Source: Megalopta genalis
Taxonomy: Eukaryota > Arthropoda > Insecta > Hymenoptera > Halictidae
Assembly (NCBI RefSeq): GCF_051020955.1
Contig: NW_027476334.1
Location: 238,021-302,020, forward strand
Direction of reading: 5' to 3'
Length of the DNA: 64,000 nt
The notes beneath the pieces are model-generated. The model saw only the letters and a list, made by a program, of their open reading frames with translations. It was not told where the DNA came from and made no database searches. The translations under genes were made by a program, and so were the position numbers. The first letter of the stretch is position 1. Each line of letters opens with the position of its first letter. Below are positions 1-10,690 of the stretch, in pieces.

Positions 1-602
1 TCACAAGTATTTGAAGCTAAACTATTCGTTTCGCATGGATACGAAGATCAGCCTTCTATTTCGCATTGATTAGATGCTAAATCATGTGTTTCGCATGGGT
101 TTGAAGCTATCTAGTTTGTTTCGCCTGCATTTGAAGCTATATCACTTATATTCCCAAGTATGTGAAGCTAAATCATTCGTTTCGCATGGATTTGAAGCTA
201 AGCCGACAACTTAGCGTTGACTTGATGATAAATCATGTTTTTCGGTTGGACTTGAAGCTAACTCGTTTGTTTCGCATGCTGTTGAAGCTAAATCATGTAT
301 ATCACAAGTATTTGAAGCTAAACCAATTGTTTCGCATGAATTCGAAGATTAGCCTTCTACTTCGCATTGATTTTAATCTGAATCATATGTTTCGCATGGA
401 TTTGAAGCTAACTCGTTTGTTTCGCATGCTGTTGAAGCTAAATCATGTATAAAACAAGTATTTGAAGCTAAACTATTCGTTTCGCATGGATTCGAAGATA
501 AGCCTTCTACTTCGCATTGATTTGAAGCTAAATCATGTGTTCGCATGCATTTGAAGCTACCTCGTTTGTTTCGCCTGCATTTGAAGCTATATCACTTATA
601 TT
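1..602. repeat. Left-edge satellite segment with one cgcgttga-type variant region
   Basis: Ordinary 150-base units mixed with the divergent subfamily at about 120-250 (tail ending cttagcgttga here instead of cttcgcgttga). A 29-base monomer lies at about 521-549, where tgtgttcgcatg lacks one t. A 31-base monomer follows at about 570-600, where ttatattcacaagta has one extra base, so the 30-base register is restored within about 50 bases. No gene is supportable here; the open frame at 162-452 is only the translated repeat. Confidence 0.9.
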
Positions 603-610
603 CACAAGTA

Positions 611-700
611 TGTGAAGCGAAATCATTCGTTTAGCATGGATTTGAAGCTAAGCCATCAACTTCGCGTTGACTTGATGCTAAATCATGTTTTTAGTTTGGA
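611..700 (+). repeat. Example of the divergent cgcgttga subfamily (three monomers)
   Basis: Monomers at 611-640 (head tgtgaagcga), 641-670 (tail agccatcaacttcgcgttga) and 671-700 (head cttgatgcta, ending agtttgga) belong to a second unit type. It is usually introduced by tttcgcctgca and a 31-base monomer ending ttatattcacaagta. Other occurrences lie near 5,640, 11,560, 16,970, 17,360, 18,860, 19,250, 20,140, 25,550, 25,940, 26,990, 27,370, 33,770, 34,310, 38,960, 39,350, 40,310, 41,960, 43,870, 44,780, 46,580, 47,330, 49,130, 49,880, 50,480, 54,560, 55,160, 59,230 and 59,840. Confidence 0.88.
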
Positions 701-850
701 CTTGAAGCTAGCTCGTTTGTTTCGCATGTTGTTGAAGCTAAATCATGTATTTCACAAGTATTTGATGCTAAACCATTTGTTTCGCATTTATTCGAATCTA
801 TGCCTTCTACTTCACATTGATTTGAGGCTAAATCATGTGTCTCGCTTGGA

Positions 851-1000
851 TTTGAAGCTAACTCGTTTGTTTCGCATGCTGTTGAAGCTAAATCATGTAT
901 ATCACAAGTATTTGAAGCTAAACCATTTGTTTCGCATGGATTCGAAGATAAGCCTTCTACTTCGCATTGACTTTAATCTAAATCATGTGTATCGCATGGA
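851..1000 (+). repeat. Representative 150-base higher-order unit (monomers b-c-d-e-a)
   Basis: This stretch shows the basic unit. Monomer b is at 851-880 (tail actcgtttgtttcgcatgct), c at 881-910 (tail aatcatgtatatcacaagta), d at 911-940 (tail aaccatttgtttcgcatgga), e at 941-970 (head ttcgaagata, tail agccttctacttcgcattga) and a at 971-1000 (here a variant with head ctttaatcta). Each monomer is exactly 30 bases. The same order recurs hundreds of times. The b/c junction contains GCATGC and the start of e contains TTCGAA, so both hexamer palindromes recur about every 150 bases. The phase chosen for the unit is arbitrary. Confidence 0.95.
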
Positions 1001-1519
1001 TTTGATGCTAACTCGTTTGTTTCGCATGCTGTTGAAGCTAAATCATGTATATCACAAGTATTTGAAGCTAAACTATTCGTTTCGCATGGATTCGAAGATA
1101 AGCCTTCCACTTCGCATTGATTTGAAGCTAAATAATGTGTTTCTCATGGATTTGAAATTAACTCGTTTGTTTCGCATGCAGTTGAAGCTATATCATGTAT
1201 ATCACAAGTATTTGAAGCTAAACCATTTGTTTCGCATGGATTCGAAGATAAGCCTCCTACTTCGCATTGATTTGAAGCTAAATCATCTGTTCGCATGGAT
1301 TTGAAGCTAACTCGTTTGTTTCGATTGCTGTTGAAGCTAAATCATGTATATCACAAGTATTTGCAGCTAAACTATTCGTTTCGCATGGATTCGAAGATAA
1401 GCCTTCCACTTCGCATTGATTTGAAGCTAAATCATGTGTTTCGCATGGATTTGAAGCTAACTCGTTTGTTTCGCATGCAGTTGACGCTGAACCATGTATA
1501 TCACAAGTATTTGAAGCTA

Positions 1520-4139
1520 AACTATTCGTTTCGCATGGATTCGAAGATAAGCCTTCCACTTCGCATTGATTTGAAGCTAAATCATGTGTTTCGCATGGAT
1601 TTGAATCTAACTCTTTTGTTTCGCATGCTGTTGAAGCTAAATCGTGTATATCACAAGTATTTGAAGCTATATCATTTGTTTCGCATGGATTCGAAAATAA
1701 CCCTTCTACTTCGCATTGATTTCAAGTTAAATCATGTGTTTCGCATGGATTTGAATCTAACTCGTTTATTTCGTATGCTGTTGAAGCTAAATCATGTATA
1801 TCACAAGTATATGAAGCTAATCCATTTGTTTCGCATGTATTCGAAGATAAGCCATCTACTTCGCATTGATTTGAAGCTAAATCATGAGTTTCGCATGGAT
1901 TTGAATCTAACTCGTTTGTTTCGCATGCTGTTGAAGCTAAATCAAGTGTATCACAAGTATTTGCAGCTAAACCATTTGTTTCGCATGGATTCGAAGATGA
2001 GCCTTCTACTTCGCATTGATTTAATCTAAATCATGTGTATCGCATGGATTTGATTCTAACTCGTTTGTTTCGCATGCAGTTGAAGCTGAATCATGTATAT
2101 CACAAGTATTTGAAGCTAAACTATTCGTTTCGCATGGATTCGAAGATAAGCCTTCCACTTCGCATTGATTAGAAGCTAAATCATGTGTTTCGCATGGATT
2201 TGAATCTAACTCTTTTGTTTCGCATGCTGTTGAAGCTAAATCGTGTATATCACAAGTATTTGAAGCTATATCATTTGTTTCGCATGGATTCGAAGATAAG
2301 CCTCCTACTTCGCATTGATTTGAAGCTAAATCATGTGTTTCGCATGGATTTGAAGCTAACTCGTTTGTTTCGCATGCATTTGAAGCTGAATCATGTATAT
2401 CACAAGTATTTGAAGCTAAACTATTCGTTTCGCATGGATTCGAAGATAAGCCTTCCACTTCGCATTGATTTGAAGCTAAATCATGTGTTTCGCATGGATT
2501 TGAAGCTAACTCGTTTGTTTCGCATGCAGTTGACGCTGAACCATGTATATCACAAGTATTTGAAGCTAAACTATTCGTTTCGCATGGATTCGAAGGTAAG
2601 TCTTCCACTTCGCATTGATTTGAAGCTAAATCATGTGTTTCGCATGGATTTGAATCTAACTCGTTTATTTCGTATGCTGTTGAAGCTAAATCATGTATAT
2701 CACAAGTATATGAAGCTAATCCATTTGTTTCGCATGTATTCGAAGATAAGCCATCTACTTCGCATTGATTTGAAGCTAAATCATGTGTTTCGCATGGATT
2801 TGAATCTAACTCGTTTGTTTCGCATGCTGTTGAAGCTAAATCAAGTGTATCACAAGTATTTGAAGCCAAACCATTTGCTTCGCATGGATTCGAAAATCAG
2901 CCTTCTACTTCGCATTGATTAGATGCTAAATCATGTGTTTCGCATGGATTTGAAGCTAACTCGTTTTTTTCGCATGCTGTTGAATCTAAATCATGTGTAT
3001 CACAAGTATATGAATCTAATCCATTTGTTTCGCATGGATTCGAAGATAAGCCTTCCACTTCGCATTGATTTGAAGCTAAATCATGTGTTTCGCATGGATT
3101 TGAAGTTAACTCGTTTGTTTCGCATGCAGTTGAAGCTAAATCATGTATATCACAAGTATTTGCAGCTAAACCATTTGTTTCGCATGGATTCGAAGATAAC
3201 CCTTCTACTTCGCATTAATTTGAAGCTAAATCATGTGTTTCGCATGGATTTGGATCTAACTCGTTTATTTCGCATGCTGTTGAAGCTAAATCATGTGTAT
3301 CACAAGTATATGAATCTAATCCATTTGTTTCGCATGGATTCGAAGATAAGCCTTCCACTTCGCATTGATTTGAAGCTAAATCATGTGTTTCGCATGGATT
3401 TGAAGCTAACTCGTTTTTTTCGCATGCAGTTGAAGCTAAATCATGTACATCACAAGTATTTGAAGCTAAACCATTTGTTACGCATGGATTCGAAGATAAT
3501 CCATGTTCTTCGCATTCATTTGAAGCTAAATCATGTGTTTCGATTGGATTTGAAGATAACTCGTTTGTTTCGCATGCTGTTAAAGCTAAATCATGTATAT
3601 CACAAGTATTTGAAGCTAAACTATTCGTTTCGCATGGATTCGAAGATAAGCCTTCCACTTCGCATTGATTAGAAGCTAAATCATGTGTTTCGCATGGATT
3701 TGAATCTAACTCTTTTGTTTCGCATGCTGTTGAAGCTAAATCGTGTATATCACAAGTATTTGAAGCTATATCATTTGTTTCGCATGGATTCGAAGATAAG
3801 CCTCCTACTTCGCATTGATTTGAAGCTAAATCATGTGTTTCGCATGGATTTGAAGCTAACTCGTTTGTTTCGCATGCATTTGAAGCTGAATCATGTATAT
3901 CACAAGTATTTGAAGCTAAACTATTCGTTTCGCATGGATTCGAAGATAAGCCTTCCACTTCGCATTAATTTGAAGCTAAATCATGTGTTTCGCATGGATT
4001 TGAAGCTAACTCGTTTGTTTCGCATGCAGTTGAAGCTGAACCATGTATATCACAAGTATTTGAAGCTAAACTATTCGTTTCGCATGGATTCGAAGGTAAG
4101 TCTTCCACTTCGCATTGATTTGAAGCTAAATCATGTGTT
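1520..4139. repeat. 2.6-kb satellite block shared with 13,213-15,834 and 21,792-24,413
   Basis: This block is collinear with two later copies at offsets of about 11,694-11,695 and a further 8,579. A one-base difference near 2,016 (cattgatttaatc here, cattgattttaatc at about 13,711) changes the offset. Compared with the later copies, the interval between this block and the preceding shared block is about 150 bases rather than about 898, a difference of five 150-base units. It ends near 4,140, where this copy continues with cgattgga and the others with cgcatgga. Long open frames on both strands within it are repeat translations. Confidence 0.88.
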
Positions 4140-5899
4140 TCGATTGGATTTGAAGATAACTCGTTTGTTTCGCATGCTGTTAAAGCTAAATCATGTATAT
4201 CACAAGTATTTGAAGATAAACCATTTGTTTCGCATGGATTCGAAGATAATCCATCTACTTCGCATTGATTTGAAGCTAAATCATGTGTTTCGCATGGATT
4301 TGAAGCTACACACGTTTTTTTCGCATGCAGTTGAAGCTAAATCATGTACATCACAAGTATTTGAAGCTAAATCATTTGTCGCATGCATTCGAAGATAATC
4401 CATCTACTTCGCATTAATTTGAAGCTAAATCATGTGTTTCGCTTGGATTTGAAGATAACTCGTTTGTTTCGCATGCTGTTGAAGCTAAATCATGTATATC
4501 ACAAGTATTTGAAGCTAAACCATTTGTTTCGCCTGGATTCGAAGATAAGCCTCCTACTTCGCATTGATTTGAAGCTAAATCATGTGTTTCGCATGGATTT
4601 GAAGCTAACTCGTTTGTTTCGCATGCAGTTGAAGCTGAACCATGTATATCACAAGTATTTGAAGCTAAACTATTCGTTTCGCATGGAATCGAAGATAAGC
4701 CTCCTACTTCGCATTGATTTGAAGCTAAATCATGTGTTTCGCATGGATTTGAAGCTAACTCGTTTGTTTCGCATGCAGTTGAAGCTGAACCATGTATATC
4801 ACAAGTATTTGAAGCTAAACTATTCGTTTCGCATGGATTCGAAGGTAAGTCTTCCACTTCGCATTGATTTGAAGCTAAATCATGTGTTTCGCATGGATTT
4901 GAAGATAACTCGTTTGTTTCGCATGCTGTTAAAGCTAAATCATGTATATCACAAGTATTTGAAGATAAACCATTTGTTTCGCATGGATTCGAAGATAATC
5001 CATCTACTTCGCATTGTTTTGAAGCTAAATCATGTGTTTCGCATGGATTCGAAGATAAGCCTCCTACTTCGCATTGATTTGAAGCTAAATCATGTGTTTC
5101 GCATGGATTTGAAGCTAACTCGTTTGTTTCGCATGCACTTGAAGCTGAACCATGTATATCACAAGTATTTGAAGCTAAACTATTCGTTTCGCATGGATTC
5201 GAAGGTAAGTCTTCCACTTCGCATTGATTTGAAGCTAAATCATGTGTTTCGCATGGATTTGAATCTAACTCGTTTGTTTCGAATGCTGTTGAAGCTAAAT
5301 CATGTATATCACAAGTATTTGAAGTTAAACAATTTGTTTCGCATGGATTCGATGATAACCCATGTACTTCGCATTGATTTGAAGCTAAATCATGTGTTCG
5401 CATGGATTTGAAGCTACCACGTTTGTTTCGCATGCTGTTGAAGCTATATCAAGTGTATCACAAGTATTTGAAGCCAAACCATTTGCTTCGCATGGATTCG
5501 AAGATCAGCCTTCTACTTCGCATTTATTAGATGCTAAATCATGTGTTTCGCATGGGTTTGAAGCTAACTCGTTTGTTGCGCCTGCATTTGAATCTATATC
5601 ACTTATATTCACAAGTATGTGAAGCTAAATCTTTCGTTTCGCATGGATTTGAAGCTAAGCCATCAACTTCGCGTTGAATTGATGCTAAATCATGTTTTTC
5701 GTTTGGACTTGAAGCTAACTCGTTTATTCCGCATGCTGTTGATGCTAAATCAAGTGTATCACAAGTATTTGAATCCAAATCATGTGTTTCGCATGGATTT
5801 GAAGCTAACTCGTTTGTTTCGCATGCACTTGAAGCTGAACCATGTATATCACAAGTATTTGAAGCTAAACTATTCGTTTCGCATGGATTCGAAGGTAAG
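4140..5899. repeat. Mosaic satellite segment with 28-base monomer and truncated higher-order units
   Basis: The first part (about 4,112-4,690) matches about 10,557-11,135 with scattered differences. At about 4,354-4,381 a 28-base monomer reads catttgtcgcatgca, two bases short. At about 5,050 the order jumps from monomer a directly to e, so b, c and d (90 bases) are missing and a 60-base unit results. At about 5,398 there is a 29-base monomer, and at about 5,592-5,622 a 31-base monomer followed by the cgcgttga subfamily. At about 5,770 a c monomer is followed directly by a d/a hybrid (tgaatccaaatcatgtg), giving a 90-base unit. Confidence 0.87.
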
Positions 5900-7815
5900 T
5901 CTACCACTTCGCATTGATTTGAAGCTAAATCATGTGTTTCGCATGGATTTGAATCTAACTCGTTTATTTCGCATGCTGTTGAAGCTAAATCATGTATATC
6001 GCAAGTATATGAAGCTAATCCATTTGTTTCGCATGTATTCGAAGATAAGCCATCTACTTCGCATTGATTTGAAGCTAAATCATGAGTTTCGCATGGATTT
6101 GAATCTAACTCGTTTGTTTCGCATGCTGTTGAAGCTAAATCAAGTGTATCACAAGTATTTGCAGCTAAACCATTTGTTTCGCATGGATTCGAAGATGAGC
6201 CTTCTACTTCGCATTGATTTTAATCTAAATCATGTGTATCGCATGGATTTGATTCTAACTCGTTTGTTTCGCATGCAGTTGAAGCTGAATCATGTATATC
6301 ACAAGTATTTGAAGCTAAACTATTCGTTTCGCATGGATTCGAAGATAAGCCTTCCACTTCGCATTGATTAGAAGCTAAATCATGTGTTTCGCATGGATTT
6401 GAATCTAACTCTTTTGTTTCGCATGCTGTTGAAGCTAAATCGTGTATATCACAAGTATTTGAAGCTATATCTTTTGTTTCGCATGGATTCGAAGATAAGC
6501 CTCCTACTTCGCATTGATTTGAAGCTAAATCATGTGTTTCGCATGGATTTGAAGCTAACTCGTTTGTTTCGCATGCATTTGAAGCTGAATCATGTATATC
6601 ACAAGTATTTGAAGCTAAACTATTCGTTTCGCATGGATTCGAAGATAAGCCTTCCACTTCGCATTGATTTGAAGCTAAATCATGTGTTTCGCATGGATTT
6701 GAAGCTAACTCGTTTGTTTCGCATGCAGTTGAAGCTGAACCATGTATATCACAAGTATTTGAAGCTAAACTATTCGTTTCGCATGGATTCGAAGGTAAGT
6801 CTTCCACTTCGCATTGATTTGAAGCTAAATCATGTGTTTCGCATGGATTTGAATCTAACTCGTTTATTTCGTATGCTGTTGAAGCTAAATCATGTATATC
6901 ACAAGTATATGAAGCTAATCCATTTGTTTCGCATGTATTCGAAGATAAGCCATCTACTTCGCATTGAGTTGAAGCTAAATCATGTGTTTCGCATGGATTT
7001 GAATCTAACTCGTTTGTTTCGCATGCTGTTGTAGCTAAATCAAGTGTATCACAAGTATTTGAAGCCAAACCATTTGCTTCGCATGGATTCGAAAATCAGC
7101 CTTCTACTTCGCATTGATTAGATGCTAAATCATGTGTTTCGCATGGATTTGAAGCTAACTCGTTTTTTTCGCATGCTGTTGAATCTAAATCATGTGTATC
7201 ACAAGTATATGAATCTAATCCATTTGTTTCGCATGGATTCGAAGATAAGCCTTCCACTTCGCATTGATTTGAAGCTAAATCATGTGTTTCGCATGGATTT
7301 GAAGTTAACTCGTTTGTTTCGCATGCAGTTGAAGCTAAATCATGTATATCACAAGTATTTGCAGCTAAACCATTTGTTTCGCATGGATTCGAAGATAACC
7401 CTTCTACTTCGCATTGATTTGAAGCTAAATCATGTGTTTCGCATGGATTTGGATCTAACTCGTTTATTTCGCATGCTGTTGAAGCTAAATCATGTGTATC
7501 ACAAGTATATGAATCTAATCCATTTGTGTCGCATGGATTCGAAGATAAGCCTTCCACTTCGCATTGATTTGAAGCTAAATCATGTGTTTCGCATGGATTT
7601 GAAGCTAACTCGTTTTTTTCGCATGCAGTTGAAGCTAAATCATGTACATCACAAGTATTTGAAGCTAAACCATTTGTTTCGCATGGATTCGAAGATAATC
7701 CATGTTCTTCGCATTCATTTGAAGCTAAATCATGTGTTTCGATTGGATTTGAAGATAACTCGTTTGTTTCGCATGCTGTTAAAGCTAAATCATGTATATC
7801 ACAAGTATTTGAAGC
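5900..7815. repeat. 1.9-kb duplicate of 1,702-3,615
   Basis: The order of variant monomers matches 1,702-3,615 at an offset of 4,198 before the one-base indel near 2,016 and 4,199 after it. Diagnostic shared variants include ttcgtatgctg, gaaggtaagtcttcc and agtatatgaagctaatcc. Small differences are seen, for example ctatatctttt near 6,470 against ctatatcattt near 2,270, and gttgtagct near 7,030 against gttgaagct near 2,829. The match ends near 7,815, where this copy turns into the attcccatgg variant. Confidence 0.87.
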
Positions 7816-7979
7816 TAAACCATTTGATTCCCATGGATTTGAAGCTAAGCTTTCAACTTCGCATTGATTTGAATATAAGTCATGTGTTTCGCATGGATTT
7901 GAAGCTAACTCGTTTGTTTCGCATGCTGTTGAAGCTAAATCATGTATATTACAAGTATTTGAAGCTATATCATTTGTTT
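7816..7979. repeat. attcccatgg variant satellite units
   Basis: A run of 30-base monomers marked by attcccatgg, gctttcaacttcgcattga and gaatataagtcatg. The same group of variants recurs at about 9,168-9,300, 17,508-17,640, 19,396-19,520, 26,088-26,220, 27,528-27,660, 39,498-39,560, 45,227-45,300 and 47,776-47,850, so it travels as one block. No gene is present. Confidence 0.85.
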
Positions 7980-10690
7980 CGCATGGATTCGAAGATAACC
8001 CTTCTACTTCGCATTCATTTGATGCTAAATCATGTGTTTCAGATGGATTTGTAGCTAACTCGTTTGTTTCGCATGCAGTTGAAGCTAAATCATGTATATC
8101 ATAAGTATTTGAAGCTAAACCATTAGTTTCGCATGGATTCGAAGATCAGCCGTCTACTTCGCATTGATTTGATGCTAAATCATGTGTTTCGCATGGATTT
8201 GAAGCTAACTCGTTTGTTTCGCATGCAGTTGAAGCTATATCATGTATATCGCAAGTATTTGAAGCAAAACCATTTGTTTCGCATGGATTCGAAGATAAGC
8301 CTCCTACTTCGCATTGATTTGAAACTAAATCATGTGTTCGCATGGATTTGAATCTAACTCGTTTGTTTCGCACGCTATTCAAGCTAAATCAAGTGTATCA
8401 CAAGTATTTGAAGCTAAACCATTTGCTTCGCATGTATTCGTAGATCGGCCTTCTACTTCGCAGTTATTAGATGCTAAATCATGTGTTTCGCATGGATTTG
8501 AAGCTAACTCGTTTGTTTCGCATGCAGTTGAAGCTGAATCATGTATATCACAAGTATTTGAAGTTAAACCATTTGTTTCGCATGGATTCGAAGATAAGCC
8601 TCCTACTTCGCATTGATTTGAAGCTAAATCATGTGTTCGCATGGATTTGAAGCTAACTCGTTTGCTTCGCATGCTGTTGAAGCTAAATCAAGTGTATCAC
8701 AAGTATTTGAAGCTAAACCATTTGTTTCGCGTGGATTCGAAGATCAGCCTTCTACTTCGCATTGATTAGATGCTAAATCATGTGTTTCGCATGGATTTGA
8801 AGCTAACTCGTTTGTTTCGCATGCTGTTGAAGCTAAGTCATGTATATCTCAAGTATTTGAAGCTAAACCATTTGTTTCGCATGGATTCGAAGATAATCCA
8901 TGTTCTTCGCATTCATTTGAAGCTAAATCATGTGTTTCGATTGGATTTGAAGATAACTCGTTTGTTTCGCATGCTGTTAAAGCTAAATCATGTATATCAC
9001 AAGTATTTGAAGATAAACCATTTGTTTCGCATGGATTCGAAGATAATCCATCTACTTCGCATTGTTTTGAAGCTAAATCATGTGTTTCGCATGGATTTGA
9101 AGCTAACTCGTTTGTTTCGCATGCTGTTGAATCTAAATCATGTATATCACAAGTATTTGAAGCTAAACCATTTGATTCCCATGGATTTGAAGCTAAGCTT
9201 TCAACTTCGCATTGATTTGAATATAAGTCATGTGTTTCGCATGGATTTGAAGCTAACTCGTTTGTTTCGCATGCTGTTGAAGCTAAATCATGTATATTAC
9301 AAGTATTTGAAGCTAAAGCATTTGTTTCGCATGGATTCGAAGATAAGCCTCCTACTTCGAAATTGATTTGAAGCTAAATCATGTGTTCGCATGGATTTGA
9401 ATCTAACTCGTTTGTTTCGCATGCTGTTGAAACTAAATCATGTATATCACAAGTATTTGAAGCTATATCATTTGTTTCGCATGGATTCGAAGATAACCCT
9501 TCTACTTCGCATTCATTTGATGCTAAATCATGTGTTTCAGATGGATTTGTAGCTAACTCGTTTGTTTCGCATGCAGTTGAAGCTAAATCATGTATATCAT
9601 AAGTATTTGAAGCTAAACCATTAGTTTCGCATGGATTCGAAGATCAGCCGTCTACTTCGCATTGATTTGATGCTAAATCATGTGTTTCGCATGGATTTGA
9701 AGCTAACTCGTTTGTTTCGCATGCAGTTGAAGCTATATCATGTATATCGCAAGCATTTGAAGCAAAACCATTTGTTTCGCATGGATTCGAAGATAAGCCT
9801 CCTACTTCGCATTGATTTGAAACTAAATCATGTGTTCGCATGGATTTGAATCTAACTCGTTTGTTTCGCACGCTATTCAAGCTAAATCAAGTGTATCACA
9901 AGTATTTGAAGCTAAACCATTTGCTTCGCATGTATTCGTAGATCGGCCTTCTACTTCGCAGTTATTAGATGCTAAATCATGTGTTTCGCATGGATTTGAA
10001 GCTAACTCGTTTGTTTCGCATGCAGTTGAAGCTGAATCATGTATATCACAAGCATTTGAAGCTAAACTATTCGTTTCGCATGGATTCGAAGATAAGCCTT
10101 CCACTTCGCATTGATTTGAAGCTAAATCATGTGTTCCGCATGGATTTGAAGCTAACTCTTTTGTTTCGCATGCTGTTGAAGCTAAATTATGTATATCACA
10201 AGTATTTGAAGTTAAACCATTTGTTTCGCATGTATTCGAAGATAAGCCTCCTACTTCGCATTGATTTGAAGCTAAATCAGGTGTTCGCATGGATTTGAAG
10301 CTAACTCGTTTCCTTCGCATGCTGTTGAAGCTAAATCAAGTGTATCACAAGTATTTGAAGCTAAACCATTTGTTTCGCATGGATTCGAAGATCAGCCTTC
10401 TACTTCGCATTGATTAGATGCTAAATCATGTGTTTCGCATGGATTTGAAGCTAACTCGTTTGTTTCGCATGCTGTTGAAGCTAAGTCATGTATATCTCAA
10501 GTATTTGAAGCTAAACCATTTGTTTCGCATGGATTCGAAGATAATCCATGTTCTTCGCATTCATTTGAAGCTAAATCATGTGTTTCGATTGGATTTGAAG
10601 ATAACTCGTTTGTTTCGCATGCTGTTAAAGCTAAATCATGTATATCACAAGTATTTGAAGATAAACCATTTGTTTCGCATGGATTCGAAG
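7980..10690. repeat. Imperfect tandem duplication of about 1.5-1.65 kb
   Basis: About 8,000-8,556 matches about 9,498-10,054 at an offset of 1,498, which is fifty monomers minus two bases. About 8,617-9,030 matches 10,265-10,680 at an offset of 1,648, which is 150 bases more. Markers shared by the pair are ttcagatgg, catataagtattt-type c monomers reading atcataagtattt, gatcagccgtctac and gtagatcggcc. Several 29-base monomers fall here (about 8,338, 8,635, 9,388, 9,836, 10,285), and a 31-base monomer reading ttcgaaattga at about 9,357 directly precedes the 29-base one at 9,388. Confidence 0.83.
8312..8350 (+). repeat. Example of the recurrent 29-base monomer (one t deleted)
   Basis: Here aatcatgtgttcgcatgga replaces the usual 20-base tail with three t's before cgcatgga, so the monomer is 29 bases. 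The same deletion is seen near 530, 1,289, 5,398, 8,635, 9,388, 9,836, 10,285, 12,231, 17,720, 19,615, 20,810, 26,300, 27,742, 28,192, 29,631, 30,978, 31,430, 32,479, 33,377, 33,528, 35,272, 36,010, 36,472, 37,667, 38,719, 40,672, 43,040, 43,192, 51,380, 53,267, 56,059, 57,946, 60,738 and 62,625. It has spread with its surrounding blocks and shifts every reading frame. Confidence 0.9.

Larger units (their letters stand above)
603..1371. repeat. Satellite block shared with 11,546-12,314 and 20,125-20,893
   Basis: About 770 bases that recur almost unchanged at two other places. The block begins with the marker ttcacaagtatgtgaagcga and includes the subfamily unit with tttttagtttgga. A visible difference is near position 791, where this copy reads gaatctatgcc and the other two read gaatctaagcc. 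The flanks differ: this copy follows atcacttat, whereas the other two follow atcatgtat. On the right it runs into a different monomer type at about 1,372. It also contains a 29-base monomer near 1,289. Confidence 0.88.

Noticed and set aside
671..730. CENP-B box-like sequence in tttttcgtttggacttg
   Set aside because: The known box pattern TTCG-N4-A-N2-CGGG is not met: the A position and the CGGG end are absent in every monomer type I checked.
881..910. TATA-like promoter in atgtatatcacaag
   Set aside because: The motif is part of the c monomer and repeats every 150 bases. Nothing marks any copy as a start site.
4414..5433. Minus-strand Cys-containing repeat as a secreted or cysteine-rich structural protein
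   Set aside because: One Cys every ten residues is simply the GCA/tgc triplet of each monomer. There is no signal peptide or folded domain, the frame is broken repeatedly, and copy differences are not biased to silent sites in the few I checked.
7820..7850. Insertion of a mobile element at the attcccatgg variant
   Set aside because: It is a normal 30-base monomer with a few substitutions. There is no terminal repeat, target-site duplication or foreign sequence, and the same variant recurs in several blocks.
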